Below, one piece after another: positions 9,252 to 18,593 of a stretch of DNA of 49,180 nucleotides. Positions within the stretch are counted from its first letter, which is position 1. Each line of letters begins with the position of its first letter. The position numbers and the translations under genes are program-made. This DNA is from Betaproteobacteria bacterium RIFCSPLOWO2_02_FULL_67_26 (GTDB lineage Bacteria > Pseudomonadota > Gammaproteobacteria > Burkholderiales > SG8-41): assembly GCA_001771935.1 (NCBI GenBank), contig MERD01000089.1, positions 16,049 to 65,228 on the forward strand, given 5' to 3'. The notes beneath the pieces are model-generated. The model did not search any database and was not told the origin of the DNA. It saw only the letters and a list, made by a program, of their open reading frames with translations.

Positions 9252-9911
9252 CTATCGCTTGAGGGTCTCGACGCCGCGCTCGGTGCCGAGCAGCAGCAGG
9301 TCCGCGCCACGGCGCGCGAACAGTCCGTTGGTCACGACGCCCGCGATCTGGTCGAGCGTCCCCTCGAGCTCGACGGGATTGACGATGGCCAGCCCGTGCA
9401 CGTCCAGGATCAGGTTGCCGTTGTCGGTGACGAAGTTCTGGCGCCATTCCGGGTGGCCGCCGAGCCGGACGAGCTCGCGCGCGACGTGGGAACGGGCCAT
9501 CGGGATGACTTCCACCGGCAGCGGAAATTTGCCGAGCACGTCCACGCGCTTCGACTGGTCGGCGATGCACACGAAGCGTTTCGCGACCGCCGCCACGATT
9601 TTCTCCCGCGTCAGCGCGCCGCCGCCGCCCTTGATCATGGCGAGGTGGCGCGTCACCTCGTCGGCGCCGTCCACGTACACCGGCAGCTCGTTCACGCTGT
9701 TCAGATCCACCACGCGGATGCCGAGCTCCTTGAGGCGCCTGGCCGTCGCGTCCGAGCTCGCCACCGCGGCGTCGATGCGGCGCTTGATCTTCCCCAGCTC
9801 GGCGATGAAGAAGTTGGCGGTCGAGCCGCTGCCGACGCCCACCACGCAGTCGTCGGGAACGTGGGCGATCGCGGCCCGCGCCGCGGCCTGTTTCATTTCG
9901 TCCTGGGTCAT
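9252..9911 (-). CDS. rpiA: Ribose-5-phosphate isomerase A
   Basis: Interconverts ribose-5-phosphate and ribulose-5-phosphate in the pentose phosphate pathway. 219 aa, the normal RpiA length. Signature blocks are [12 protein letters not shown] (phosphate loop), ASSDAT, VDGADEV with the catalytic Asp pair, and [16 protein letters not shown]. It precedes phoU on the same strand with a ~100-bp gap holding the PhoB-like element, so the two are probably separate units. Confidence 0.97.
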   Translation of the reverse strand: MTQDEMKQAAARAAIAHVPDDCVVGVGSGSTANFFIAELGKIKRRIDAAVASSDATARRLKELGIRVVDLNSVNELPVYVDGADEVTRHLAMIKGGGGALTREKIVAAVAKRFVCIADQSKRVDVLGKFPLPVEVIPMARSHVARELVRLGGHPEWRQNFVTDNGNLILDVHGLAIVNPVELEGTLDQIAGVVTNGLFARRGADLLLLGTERGVETLKR

Positions 9912-10053
9912 TTTTTTCGAGAGGCGTGACGGCTGACGACTGACGGGTAAACGCCGTGTTGACTATACACCAAGTTCCGGGCGCGATTCAGGGTCCGGAA
10001 ATGGCTGAAAAGCCTTATTCCTGCTACGCTTAGCACCCTTTACGATTTTCGCA

Positions 10054-11568
10054 ATGAAGAAGAACGACTACCTCGAACGGATCCTCGGAGCGCGCGTCTA
10101 CGACGTCGCGGTCGAGACGCCGCTCGAGCTCGCGCCGGCGCTCTCGGCGCGCGCCGGCAACCGCGTGCTGCTCAAGCGCGAGGACCTGCAGCCGGTTTTT
10201 TCCTTCAAGCTGCGCGGCGCCTACAACAAGATGGCGCGCCTGCCGCCCGCCACGCTCAGGCGCGGCGTGATCGCCGCGTCCGCCGGCAACCACGCGCAGG
10301 GCGTCGCGCTCGCGGCGCAGCAGCTCGCCTGCCGCGCCACCATCGTGATGCCGGTCACCACGCCCCAGATCAAGATCGCCGCCGTCAGGGCGCGCGGCGC
10401 GACGGTGGTGCTGCACGGGGATTCCTACGATGAGGCCTACCTTCACGCGCGCGTGCTGGGCCGGCGCCGCGGGCTCGCCTTCGTGCATCCCTACGACGAC
10501 CCGGACGTGATCGCGGGACAGGGCACGATAGCGATGGAGGTGCTGCGCCAGCACCCCGGGACACTCCACGCCATTTTCGTCCCGATCGGCGGCGGCGGGC
10601 TGATCTCGGGCATCGCCGCCTACGTGAAGCGCCTGCGCCCCGGGATCAAGGTGATCGGGGTCGAGCCGGAGGACGCCGATGCCATGGCGCGTTCGCTCGC
10701 GGCCGGCCGGCGCGTGAAGCTCGCGCAAGTGGGGCTGTTCGCCGACGGCGTGGCCGTGAAGCAGGTCGGGCGGCTCACCTTCCGCTTGTGCCGCGAGCTG
10801 GTGGACGACGTGATCCTGGTCGACACCGACGCCATCTGCGCCGCGATCAAGGACGTGTTCGAAGACACCCGCGTCGTGCTCGAGCCGGCCGGCGCGCTCG
10901 CGGTCGCCGGCCTCAAGGCCTGGGCCGCCCGCACCGGGATGCGCGGCAGGTCGCTGGTGGCGATCGCGAGCGGCGCGAACATGAATTTCGACCGGCTGCG
11001 GTTCGTCGCGGAGGAAGCCGAGCTCGGCGAGAAGCGCGAGGCGATCCTCGCCGTCACCATTCCCGAGCGGCCCGGCAGCTTCCGCACGTTCTGCTCGCTC
11101 ATCGGCGCGCGCAACATCACCGAGTTCAACTATCGCTACGCCGATCCGCGGCGCGCCCATGTGTTCGTCGGCGTGCAGGTCCGCGACCGCAAGGAGACCA
11201 CCCGGTTGATCCGCAAGCTCCGCGCGCGCGGGTTGAAGACGCTCGATTTCAGCAACAACGAGCTGGCGAAACTGCACATCCGGCACACGGTGGGCGGGCA
11301 CGCGCCGACGGTGGACGACGAGATCCTCTACCGCTTCGAGTTCCCGGAGCGCCCGGGCGCGCTGATGCGGTTCCTCACCGCCATGAGCAGCGGCTGGAAC
11401 ATCAGCCTGTTCCACTACCGCAACCACGGCGCCGACTACGGGCGCGTGCTGGTCGGCATGCAGGTGCCGCCGCGCGACAAGCGCAAGTTCCGCGCGTTTC
11501 TCGCCAAGGTCGGCTATCCCTGTCACGAAGAAACGCGCAATCCCGCCTACCGGCTCTTTCTCGGCTGA
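10054..11568 (+). CDS. ilvA: Threonine ammonia-lyase, biosynthetic
   Basis: PLP enzyme converting threonine to 2-oxobutanoate, the first step of isoleucine synthesis. 504 aa, with an N-terminal fold II catalytic domain (about 1-320) and two C-terminal ACT-like regulatory modules (about 325-405 and 420-500). The PLP lysine lies in FSFKLRGAYNKM, SAGNHAQGVA binds substrate, and PIGGGGLISG binds the PLP phosphate. Two ACT-like domains mark the isoleucine-inhibited biosynthetic form, not the short catabolic enzyme. The divergent gap to rpiA (142 bp) shows no recognised regulatory site. Confidence 0.96.
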   Translation: MKKNDYLERILGARVYDVAVETPLELAPALSARAGNRVLLKREDLQPVFSFKLRGAYNKMARLPPATLRRGVIAASAGNHAQGVALAAQQLACRATIVMPVTTPQIKIAAVRARGATVVLHGDSYDEAYLHARVLGRRRGLAFVHPYDDPDVIAGQGTIAMEVLRQHPGTLHAIFVPIGGGGLISGIAAYVKRLRPGIKVIGVEPEDADAMARSLAAGRRVKLAQVGLFADGVAVKQVGRLTFRLCRELVDDVILVDTDAICAAIKDVFEDTRVVLEPAGALAVAGLKAWAARTGMRGRSLVAIASGANMNFDRLRFVAEEAELGEKREAILAVTIPERPGSFRTFCSLIGARNITEFNYRYADPRRAHVFVGVQVRDRKETTRLIRKLRARGLKTLDFSNNELAKLHIRHTVGGHAPTVDDEILYRFEFPERPGALMRFLTAMSSGWNISLFHYRNHGADYGRVLVGMQVPPRDKRKFRAFLAKVGYPCHEETRNPAYRLFLG

Positions 11569-11653
11569 CGTCAACAGAACCGCCGCCGGTGCGTTAAGTG
11601 TTCCTGAAAACCCGTTAGAATGAAGGCCGTAGGACACGCATTTCGAGTCGGGC

Positions 11654-13579
11654 ATGAACCGGATCTGGATTGCTCTACTAGTACTGATCGCCGCAACCGC
11701 GCGCGGCGCCGCGCTGGATGACGAGTTCCTCGCCGCGCGCGAGGCCTACCGCGCCGGAGCCGCCGCCCGGCTCGATCAGCACGCTGCCCGGCTGAAGGGC
11801 CACCTGCTCGAGCCGTACGTCGCCTACTGGCAGCTCGCCATGAGGCTCGAGCGGGCGTCTACCGAGGACGTGCGCGCGTTTCTCGCCGCCCACCGCGACG
11901 GGCCGCTGGCGGAGCGGTTGCGCAAAGAGTGGTTGAAGGCGCTCGGCCGGCGCGGGGAATGGGAGCTGTTCAACGCCGAGCTGCCGCTGCTCGCCGCCGA
12001 CGACATCGAGATCACCTGCTACACGCTGCGGGGGCGGCTGCTCATCAACGCGAGCGATACGCTGCCCGAGGCCCGGCCGCTGTGGTTCGTCGCGCGCAAC
12101 CTGCCCGACAGCTGCACGCCGCTGTTCGAAGCGCTGGTTGCCGCGGGCATGTTGTCCAACGACGACCTGTGGACGCGGGTTCGCCTGGCGCTGGAGGCCG
12201 GCCAGGTGCGCGTGGCGCGCCGCGTCGCCGAGTGGCTGCCCGCGGGCCAGGCGCCGGAAGCGCGCGTGCTCGAGAGCGTCGCGTCCAACCCGGCGGGATA
12301 CCTCGAGCGCCCGCAGGCGTTCAAGCTCAAGAGCCGCGCCGGGCGCGAAGCCGTCCTGTTCGCCGTCCACCGCCTTGCGCGCACCTCGCCCCAGCAGGCG
12401 GCGCGCCACTGGCTGAAGATTGAAGAGCGCTTCTCCCGGGAGGATCGCGCCTACCTGTGGGGGATGCTCGGCTACCTCGGCGCCATGCGCCACGATAGCG
12501 AGGCGCTCGATTGGTACACGCGCGCCGGCGACCTCTCGGACCTCCAGCTCGCCTGGAAAGCGCGCGCGGCGCTGCGCGCGCGCGACTGGCAACAGGTGCA
12601 CGCGTCCATCGACGCCATGACCGGCACGGAATCCTCGGACCCCGCATGGCGTTACTGGAAGGCGCGGGCGCTGAAGGCGCAGGGGCACGCCGAGGCGGCG
12701 GCGGCATTGCTTGCGCCGCTCGCCGCCGAATTCAATTTCTACGGCCAGCTCGCGCAGGAGGAGCTGGGCGGCAAGATCACCGCGCCCGCCGCGCGCTACA
12801 AGCCGGGGGCGGAGGACGTGCGCGCCATGAGCCAGCACCCCGGGCTGCGCCGGGCGCTCGCGCTCTATGGCCTGGACCTGCGCGCGGAGGCCAACCGGGA
12901 ATGGCTGTGGGCGATCCGCGCGTTCGACGACCGCCAGCTGCTCGCCGCATCGGAAGTCGCGCTCCGCCACGAGCTCTACGACCGCGCCATCAACACCGCC
13001 GACCGCACCGTGGCGCTGCACGATTTCAACCTGCGCTATCTTGCGCCGTACCGCGAGGTCCTCAATGCGCATACCGCGCAGCTGGAACTGGATGAAGCGT
13101 GGGTCTACGGGCTGATCCGGCAGGAGAGCCGCTTCATCCCGGGCGCCCGATCGCGCGCCGGCGCGAGCGGCCTGATGCAGCTGATGCCCGGCACCGCGCG
13201 CTGGGTGGCGAAGAAGCTGGGGCTGAAGGACTGGCGCTGGTCGCGGGTCACCGAGCTGGATGTCAACGTGAGCCTCGGCACCTATTACCTCAAGCACGTG
13301 CTCGACACGCTCGACGGCCACCCGGTGCTCGCGTCCGCGGCCTACAACGCCGGCCCGGGCCGGGCGCGCGCCTGGCGCTCCCCGGCCGCCCTCGAGGCCG
13401 CGGTCTACGCCGAGACCATCCCGTTCAACGAGACGCGCGACTACGTGAAGAAGGTCATGGCGAACGCGACCTACTACGCCGGCGCCTTCACCCAGCAGGC
13501 GCAATCGATCCGGCAGCGCCTGGGCATCATCGGACCCCGCGAGCGCGACAGCGAGGTGTCGTTGGGGGACACCCCTTGA
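11654..13579 (+). CDS. slt: Soluble lytic murein transglycosylase
   Basis: Periplasmic enzyme cleaving peptidoglycan glycan strands to 1,6-anhydro ends. 641 aa. N-terminal signal peptide MNRIWIALLVLIAATARGA, then a long superhelical TPR-like ring (about 25-450) rich in paired helices, then the SLT catalytic domain (about 475-600). The catalytic Glu is in LIRQESRFIPGARSRAGASG, followed by LMQLMPGTARWVA and ASAAYNAGPGRARAW. Length and layout match E. coli Slt70. Confidence 0.95.
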   Translation: MNRIWIALLVLIAATARGAALDDEFLAAREAYRAGAAARLDQHAARLKGHLLEPYVAYWQLAMRLERASTEDVRAFLAAHRDGPLAERLRKEWLKALGRRGEWELFNAELPLLAADDIEITCYTLRGRLLINASDTLPEARPLWFVARNLPDSCTPLFEALVAAGMLSNDDLWTRVRLALEAGQVRVARRVAEWLPAGQAPEARVLESVASNPAGYLERPQAFKLKSRAGREAVLFAVHRLARTSPQQAARHWLKIEERFSREDRAYLWGMLGYLGAMRHDSEALDWYTRAGDLSDLQLAWKARAALRARDWQQVHASIDAMTGTESSDPAWRYWKARALKAQGHAEAAAALLAPLAAEFNFYGQLAQEELGGKITAPAARYKPGAEDVRAMSQHPGLRRALALYGLDLRAEANREWLWAIRAFDDRQLLAASEVALRHELYDRAINTADRTVALHDFNLRYLAPYREVLNAHTAQLELDEAWVYGLIRQESRFIPGARSRAGASGLMQLMPGTARWVAKKLGLKDWRWSRVTELDVNVSLGTYYLKHVLDTLDGHPVLASAAYNAGPGRARAWRSPAALEAAVYAETIPFNETRDYVKKVMANATYYAGAFTQQAQSIRQRLGIIGPRERDSEVSLGDTP

Positions 13580-13612
13580 GGGATGAGGGATGAGGGATGA
13601 AGGATGAAGGGT
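13578..13612 (+). repeat. Heptamer tandem repeat (GAGGGAT)n
   Basis: Five 7-bp units in a row: GAGGGAT three times, then GAAGGAT and GAAGGGT. The array begins within the slt stop codon and ends 11 bp before the next ATG, so it supplies several overlapping Shine-Dalgarno-like AGGGA/AAGG sequences. Confidence 0.85.
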
Positions 13613-13623
13613 AAAATCCGCCG

Positions 13624-14568
13624 ATGGAGATCACGACTGTAGCGGTCCTTGGGGGCTCCGGGTTTGTGGGCCGGCACGTCTGCCACGCGCTGGCGGCGGA
13701 GGGCTACCGCGTGCGGGTGGCGACGCGCGACCGCGAGCAGGCGAAGGAGCAGCTGATCCTGCTGCCGACCGTGGACGTGGAAACCGTCGACGTTCACGAT
13801 CCGGCGCAACTCCCGGCGTTCGCGCGCGGGGCGGACGCGATGATCAATCTCGTGGGCGTGTTGCACGACGGCAGCGGCGACCGCAGCTTCCGGGCGGCGC
13901 ACGTCGAGCTCGCGCGCAAGGCCGTCGCGGCGTGCCGTGAATCCGGCGTGCCGCGCCTGCTGCACATGAGCGCGCTGGCGGCGGACCGCGCGGGGCCCAG
14001 CGCCTACCTGCGCTCCAAGGGCGAGGCCGAAGCCATCGTGCGCGATTCGGCGCTGGCGTGGACGGTGTTCCGCCCCTCGGTCATCTTCGGGCGCGACGAC
14101 AGCTTTCTCAACCTGTTCGCGCTGGCCCTGCGCTTCTCGCCCATGATGGCGCTCGCCTGCCCGAATGCGCGCTTCCAGCCGGTGTTCGTCGAGGACGTGG
14201 CGGCGGCGTTCGTGAAGAGCCTCGCGGACCGGGGCAGCCACGGCAGGAGCTACGACTTGTGCGGCCCCCGCGTGTACCGGCTGCGCGAGCTGGTCGAGTA
14301 CGTGGGCGCGGTGACCGGCCACCGGCGGCCGGTCATCGGCTTGAACGACGCGCTGTCCTGGTGCCAGGCGCTGGCCCTGGAGCTGCTGCCGGTCAAGCTC
14401 ATGACGCGCGACAATTATCATTCCATGAAGGTGGACAGCGTCTGCAGCTGCGCGCCGCCGTTCGGCATCACGCCGACACCGCTGGAGGCGGTGGCCCCGT
14501 CCTGGCTCGGCAATCGCACGCCGCGCGCGCGCTACCAGGAGTTCCGGGCCGGCCGCAGCGGTTCATGA
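13624..14568 (+). CDS. NAD(P)-dependent epimerase / complex I NDUFA9-like SDR protein
   Basis: Atypical short-chain dehydrogenase, 314 aa. The Rossmann motif GGSGFVGRHV is at the N-terminus, MINLVGVLHDG follows in mid-domain, and the catalytic-type YxxxK is in AYLRSKGEAEAI. FRPSVIFGRDDSFLNLF is characteristic of the NDUFA9-like/NmrA-type group found in proteobacteria. The substrate is unknown; members are linked by homology to complex I assembly or ubiquinone biology. Its stop overlaps the cca start (ATGA), so the two are co-translated. Confidence 0.88.
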   Translation: MEITTVAVLGGSGFVGRHVCHALAAEGYRVRVATRDREQAKEQLILLPTVDVETVDVHDPAQLPAFARGADAMINLVGVLHDGSGDRSFRAAHVELARKAVAACRESGVPRLLHMSALAADRAGPSAYLRSKGEAEAIVRDSALAWTVFRPSVIFGRDDSFLNLFALALRFSPMMALACPNARFQPVFVEDVAAAFVKSLADRGSHGRSYDLCGPRVYRLRELVEYVGAVTGHRRPVIGLNDALSWCQALALELLPVKLMTRDNYHSMKVDSVCSCAPPFGITPTPLEAVAPSWLGNRTPRARYQEFRAGRSGS

Positions 14569-15674
14569 AAATCTACTGCGTGGGCGGCGCGGTGCGCGAC
14601 GAGCTCCTCGGCCTGCCGGTCAAGGACCGCGATTACGTCGTCGTCGGCGCGACACCCGAGGAGATGGTGCAGCAGGGCTACAAGCCGGTGGGCCGGGATT
14701 TCCCCGTGTTCCTGCATCCCCAAAGCCACGAGGAGTACGCGCTGGCGCGCACCGAGCGCAAGACGGCGCGCGGCTACCACGGCTTCGAGTTCCGCGCGGC
14801 GCCGGACGTCACGCTCGAGCAGGACCTGGCGCGGCGCGACCTCACCATCAACGCGATCGCGAGGGACGCGGAAGGCCGCCTCATCGACCCGCACCACGGC
14901 GGCGACGACCTCAAGGCCGGGGTGCTGCGCCACGTGAGCGCTGCCTTTGCCGAGGACCCGGTCCGGGTGCTGCGCGTCGCGCGCTTCGCGGCGCGCTTCG
15001 GGTTCCGCATCGCCCGGGAGACGATGAAGCTGATGCGCGAGATGGCGCGCGACGGCGAAGTGGATGCGCTGGTCCCCGAACGCGTGTGGCAGGAGATTGC
15101 GCGCGGCTTGATGGAATCGCGGCCGTCGGGCCTGTTCGAGGTGTTGCGGGAATGCCGGGCGCTGGAGCGTGTGATGCCGGAAGTGGATGCGCTGTGGGAC
15201 GATGCCGATACGGCCCGCACGGCGATGGCGGCGCTCGATGCGGCCGCCGCGGCTGGGGCCACGCTGCCGGCACGCTTCGCGACGCTGGCCCGCCACCTCG
15301 TTCCGCTGGCGGCGGAGTCGCTGGCGAGCCGGCTCAAGGTGCCCGCGGACTGCCGCGACCTGGCGCTCCTCGCCGCGCGCCATGCCAACACCGTGCTGGA
15401 TGCCGTCGAGCTGGATGCGCAATCCGTGCTGGAGCTTTTCAACACCGTGGACGCGTGGCGCAGGCCGGAGCGCTTCGCGGAGCTGATGGCGGCATCGTTC
15501 GCCGGCGAGCCCGACGCCGGCCCGGCGCGGGCGCACCTCGAGCGCGCGCTGAGAGCCGCCGCCGGGGTCGATGCCGGCGAGATCGCGAAAGCGGCGAAGG
15601 ACCCGGCCGCCATTCGCGGCGGCGTGGATGCGGCGCGGCTCGATGCGATTCGCAAGGCGCTTACGGACCGGTAA
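14565..15674 (+). CDS. cca: CCA-adding tRNA nucleotidyltransferase, HD region degenerate
   Basis: Adds or repairs the 3' CCA of tRNA. ATG 14565 overlaps the previous stop (ATGA); the track start at 14058 lies inside the epimerase gene. 369 aa, compared with about 412 for E. coli Cca. Nucleotidyltransferase motifs are intact: VGGAVRDELLG, KDRDYVVVGAT (metal Asp pair), ARRDLTINAIA and EDPVRVLRVARFAARF. Where E. coli Cca has its HD phosphohydrolase (an HxxxT segment, then FATLCHDLGKG), this protein has a shortened Ala-rich stretch and FATLARHLVPLAAE, so the HD pair is gone. LFNTVDAWRRPERF near the end still aligns. CCA addition is expected; 2'-phosphatase and phosphodiesterase activities are not. 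Confidence 0.93.
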   Translation: MKIYCVGGAVRDELLGLPVKDRDYVVVGATPEEMVQQGYKPVGRDFPVFLHPQSHEEYALARTERKTARGYHGFEFRAAPDVTLEQDLARRDLTINAIARDAEGRLIDPHHGGDDLKAGVLRHVSAAFAEDPVRVLRVARFAARFGFRIARETMKLMREMARDGEVDALVPERVWQEIARGLMESRPSGLFEVLRECRALERVMPEVDALWDDADTARTAMAALDAAAAAGATLPARFATLARHLVPLAAESLASRLKVPADCRDLALLAARHANTVLDAVELDAQSVLELFNTVDAWRRPERFAELMAASFAGEPDAGPARAHLERALRAAAGVDAGEIAKAAKDPAAIRGGVDAARLDAIRKALTDR

Positions 15675-15700
15675 TGGGCAATGAGTGAAAAGGGAGCGCG

Positions 15701-16327
15701 ATGATAGACCTGTACACGTGGACCACGCCCAATGGCCGCAAGGTTTCGATCATGCTGGAGGAGCTTCAGCTCCCGTATCGCGTGCATCCGGTGAATATCG
15801 GCCAGGGCGACCAGTTCAAGCCGGAGTACCTGAAGATCAATCCCAACGGCAAGATCCCCTCGATCGTGGATCCGGAGGGGCCGGACGGGAAGCCGATCGC
15901 GCTGATGGAGTCGGGCGCGATCCTGATCTACCTCGCGGGCAAGACCGGGAAGCTGCTGCCGGCCGCGGTGCGCGACCGCTACGTGGCGCTGCAGTGGCTC
16001 ATGTTCCAGATGGGCGGCGTCGGGCCCATTTTCGGCCAGGTGCACCACTTCCTGCGCGCGGCGAAGGAGCAGGTGCCGTACGCGATCGAGCGCTACACCC
16101 GGGAGACGCGCCGGCTCTACGGGGTGCTCGAGGAGCGCCTCAAGGGCCGCGACTACCTCGCCGGCGGCTACTCGGTTGCGGACATCGCCACCTACCCTTG
16201 GGTCGCGCGCTACGAGTGGCACCGGACCGATCTCAACGATTTCCCGCACGTGAAGCGCTGGTTCGACGCGATCTCGGCGCGGCCGGCGGTGCAGCGCGGG
16301 ATGAACGTGCCCCCGGTGGCCAGGTGA
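15701..16327 (+). CDS. Glutathione S-transferase, YfcG/Nu-like
   Basis: 208-aa cytosolic GST. The thioredoxin-fold N-domain has LYTWTTPNGRKVSIMLEEL (TPNG active-site turn), INPNGKIPSIVD (cis-Pro loop) and MESGAILIYLA (glutathione gamma-Glu contact). The helical C-domain has LAGGYSVADIATYPWVARY. This set of motifs is that of YfcG-like disulfide-bond oxidoreductases, more than of classic conjugating GSTs. The start is backed by AAGGGAG seven bases upstream. Confidence 0.93.
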   Translation: MIDLYTWTTPNGRKVSIMLEELQLPYRVHPVNIGQGDQFKPEYLKINPNGKIPSIVDPEGPDGKPIALMESGAILIYLAGKTGKLLPAAVRDRYVALQWLMFQMGGVGPIFGQVHHFLRAAKEQVPYAIERYTRETRRLYGVLEERLKGRDYLAGGYSVADIATYPWVARYEWHRTDLNDFPHVKRWFDAISARPAVQRGMNVPPVAR

Positions 16328-16423
16328 AGCGGGCGCTGGTACAACATGCGATGATGCAGTACAGTGTGGGCCTGCACGCCGCACGGCCGGGGTACTCTCG
16401 ATGATGATGGAGACCGCCTTCCG

Positions 16424-18586
16424 ATGAGCCGGCTCCTCGACATGATCGGTCGGGCCGAGCAGGCGCGCCAGCAGCTCGACACGGAGGCCGCTGCCGACAA
16501 CGATGCCGCGGCCGCCGGCAAATCACCCCCAACGACGGACGACGAAGCGCAACGGCGCGCCCTCGAACGCGCCGAAGCGGAGGAACGCGCGGCGGCCGCC
16601 ACGCGCGAACGGCTCACGGAAGAGGAGCACCGGCGCGCCGCGGCGCGCAAGCAGGTGCGAACGGAGCGTCGCGCGACGGAGGCAGCGCGGGAGCGCAAGG
16701 CAAACGAAGACCGGCTGAGAAAAGAGGCCGAAGCGCGGCTGGCCGACGAGCGGGAAGCGAACCGGCTCGCGCAGGAGCGCCGCACCCTGGAGCAGACGGC
16801 GATTGCCCAGGCCAACGCGCGCATCGAGGCCGAGCGCAAGGCCGCGGCGCTCGCCGAGGCGCGGCGCAAGCTCGACGAGGAAGCCGCGGCGCTCGCGCAG
16901 GCCCGCAGCAACGCGGTGGCCGAGGCGGCGCGCATCGCCCGCGAGCTCCAGGTCGCTGCGCCCGAGCTGCAACGGAGGGCCCAGGAGCGGCTGGAAGCCG
17001 AAGCGCACGCGGCGCTGGTTGCGCGCGAAGCCGAGGAAGCCAAGGCGAAGGCGCTCGTCGAAGTCACCGCGCAGCTCGAAGCCGAGCGCCGCCTCGCGCT
17101 CGCGGCGGCGGAGCGCATCGAGGTCGAGGACGCGCTGCGCGCCACGGCCGAGGCGCTGGCGGCCGCCGAGGGCGCGGCGCGCGACGAAGCCGTCTCCCGC
17201 CGGGCGCTGGAGAACATGGCCCGGCAGGCCGCGGAGGAGCAGGCGAAAGTCGCTGCCGAGGCCGCCCGCAATGCGTCCGAGCGCGCGAGTAGCGAGGCCG
17301 AGGCCGCGCTGGCCGCGCGCGAGCGCGAGGAAGCCGTGGGAAAGGCGCTGGCCGAAGTCACGAAGCAGCTCGAATCCGAACGCCGCCTCGCCATCGCGGC
17401 CGCGGAACAGGCCAAGGCCGAGAATGCGCTGCGTGCCAGGGCCGAGGCACTGGCGGCCGCCGAGAGCGCGGCGCGCGACGCCGCGCGTTCCCGCGAGTCC
17501 CAGGACGCGAGGGCCCGGCAGGCTGCCGAAGAGCACGCCAGAGCCGCCGCGGACGCCGCCCGCATCGCCTCCGAGCGCGAGGAGAGCGAGGCCCGCGCCA
17601 AGGCCGAATTGCAGGAGCGGATCGCCGCGGAACGGCAGCAGGAAGCGATCGCGCGCGAGCAGGCTGAGGCCGATGCCCGCGCCGCGGCCGAATTGCGGCG
17701 GCGGCTGCAAGCGGAGGAAACCCTGCGCAGCGTGGCAACCGAAGCGGCGCACGCCGCCGCCGTGGCAGCGCAGGCCGCGCGCGAGCGCGCGGAGCTGGAG
17801 TCGAGCCTGAAAACCGCTGCGCAGGCGAGCCTCAATGCCGGCGAAGCGGCGGCGCGGCTCGCCGAGGAGCGGGCGCAGGCCGAATCCGCCGCGCAGGCCG
17901 CGGCTCAGTCACGCACCCGGGCGGAGAACGAAGCGGCGGAGGCGGCCCGGCTACAGGAAGCGCAGGAACAGCGGGCCGCGGCACTCGCCTCGGAGCGATT
18001 GCAGGCGGAGGAGCAGGCGCGCGAGGCCGCCGACAAGCGCATCGAGGCGGAGCGCGCGCTGGCCGAAGCCGCGGATCGGAGAGCGCAAGCCGAGGCCGCG
18101 CTCGCGACCGAGGCCGAGGCGCGCACCAGGGCCGACGCCGGGCTCGATCGCGCCGCGCGGGAGCGCGCGCGCATCGAGGATGAAGCCGCTCGCAAGGCCG
18201 CTGCGCGGATACAGGCCCAGGAACGGGCGCTCGCCGCCGCCGCGAGCCGCGTGGAAGCGGAGCGCCGCGCCACTGCCGCCCTGGAAGCGCAGGTGGCATT
18301 GCAAACGCGCTCGCTGGAGCTCTCCAGGCAGGCCGGGGCTGCGGCATCGGAACTTGCGACACTGCGGGAAACGAAACGGGCGCTCAAGTCGCGCCTGCAT
18401 CGGCAGCTGCCCGCACTGGCGTCAGGGTTCGGGATCGCGGCCGTTATCGCGATCGGCATCTACGCAACGCTGCGCGCGCCGGAACCCGGGCCCGCGGCGA
18501 GCGTTACGGCAACGGGCACGCCGATCGCTCTGCGTCTCGACCGGAATCTCGACCGGCTCGCCGCCCGCGTCGGAATGACGAAGTGA
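16424..18586 (+). CDS. Long Ala/Glu/Arg-rich coiled-coil protein with C-terminal membrane anchor
   Basis: Not recognised as a named family. ATG 16424 (MSRLLDMIGRAEQARQQ) is preferred over the track start, giving 720 aa. Residues about 45-660 are almost pure charged/alanine heptads, predicting a rod-like coiled coil tens of nm long. A single hydrophobic helix (LPALASGFGIAAVIAIGIYA) sits about 45 residues from the C-terminus, followed by a short tail. A 98-aa block (from ALVAREAEEAKAKAL and again from ALAAREREEAVGKAL) is tandemly duplicated. It is convergent with ndvB, 8 bp between stops. A TolA-like or envelope-spacer function is possible but unproven. The long antisense ORFs here are composition shadows. 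Confidence 0.85.
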   Translation: MSRLLDMIGRAEQARQQLDTEAAADNDAAAAGKSPPTTDDEAQRRALERAEAEERAAAATRERLTEEEHRRAAARKQVRTERRATEAARERKANEDRLRKEAEARLADEREANRLAQERRTLEQTAIAQANARIEAERKAAALAEARRKLDEEAAALAQARSNAVAEAARIARELQVAAPELQRRAQERLEAEAHAALVAREAEEAKAKALVEVTAQLEAERRLALAAAERIEVEDALRATAEALAAAEGAARDEAVSRRALENMARQAAEEQAKVAAEAARNASERASSEAEAALAAREREEAVGKALAEVTKQLESERRLAIAAAEQAKAENALRARAEALAAAESAARDAARSRESQDARARQAAEEHARAAADAARIASEREESEARAKAELQERIAAERQQEAIAREQAEADARAAAELRRRLQAEETLRSVATEAAHAAAVAAQAARERAELESSLKTAAQASLNAGEAAARLAEERAQAESAAQAAAQSRTRAENEAAEAARLQEAQEQRAAALASERLQAEEQAREAADKRIEAERALAEAADRRAQAEAALATEAEARTRADAGLDRAARERARIEDEAARKAAARIQAQERALAAAASRVEAERRATAALEAQVALQTRSLELSRQAGAAASELATLRETKRALKSRLHRQLPALASGFGIAAVIAIGIYATLRAPEPGPAASVTATGTPIALRLDRNLDRLAARVGMTK
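17012..17599 (+). repeat. 294-bp tandem duplication inside the coiled-coil gene
   Basis: Copy 1 is 17012-17305 and copy 2 is 17306-17599, each 98 codons. Matching landmarks in both copies are AEALAAAE, RQAAEE and the ER-rich ends. The copies have diverged at many positions, so the duplication is not recent. Confidence 0.75.
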
Positions 18587-18593
18587 TTCGGCC

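Noticed and set aside
16210-17835. 541-aa Ser/Ala/Arg ORF antisense to the coiled-coil gene
   Set aside because: Ser-Ala-Arg monotony is the mirror of GAG/GCG/CGC codons; no start context or family.
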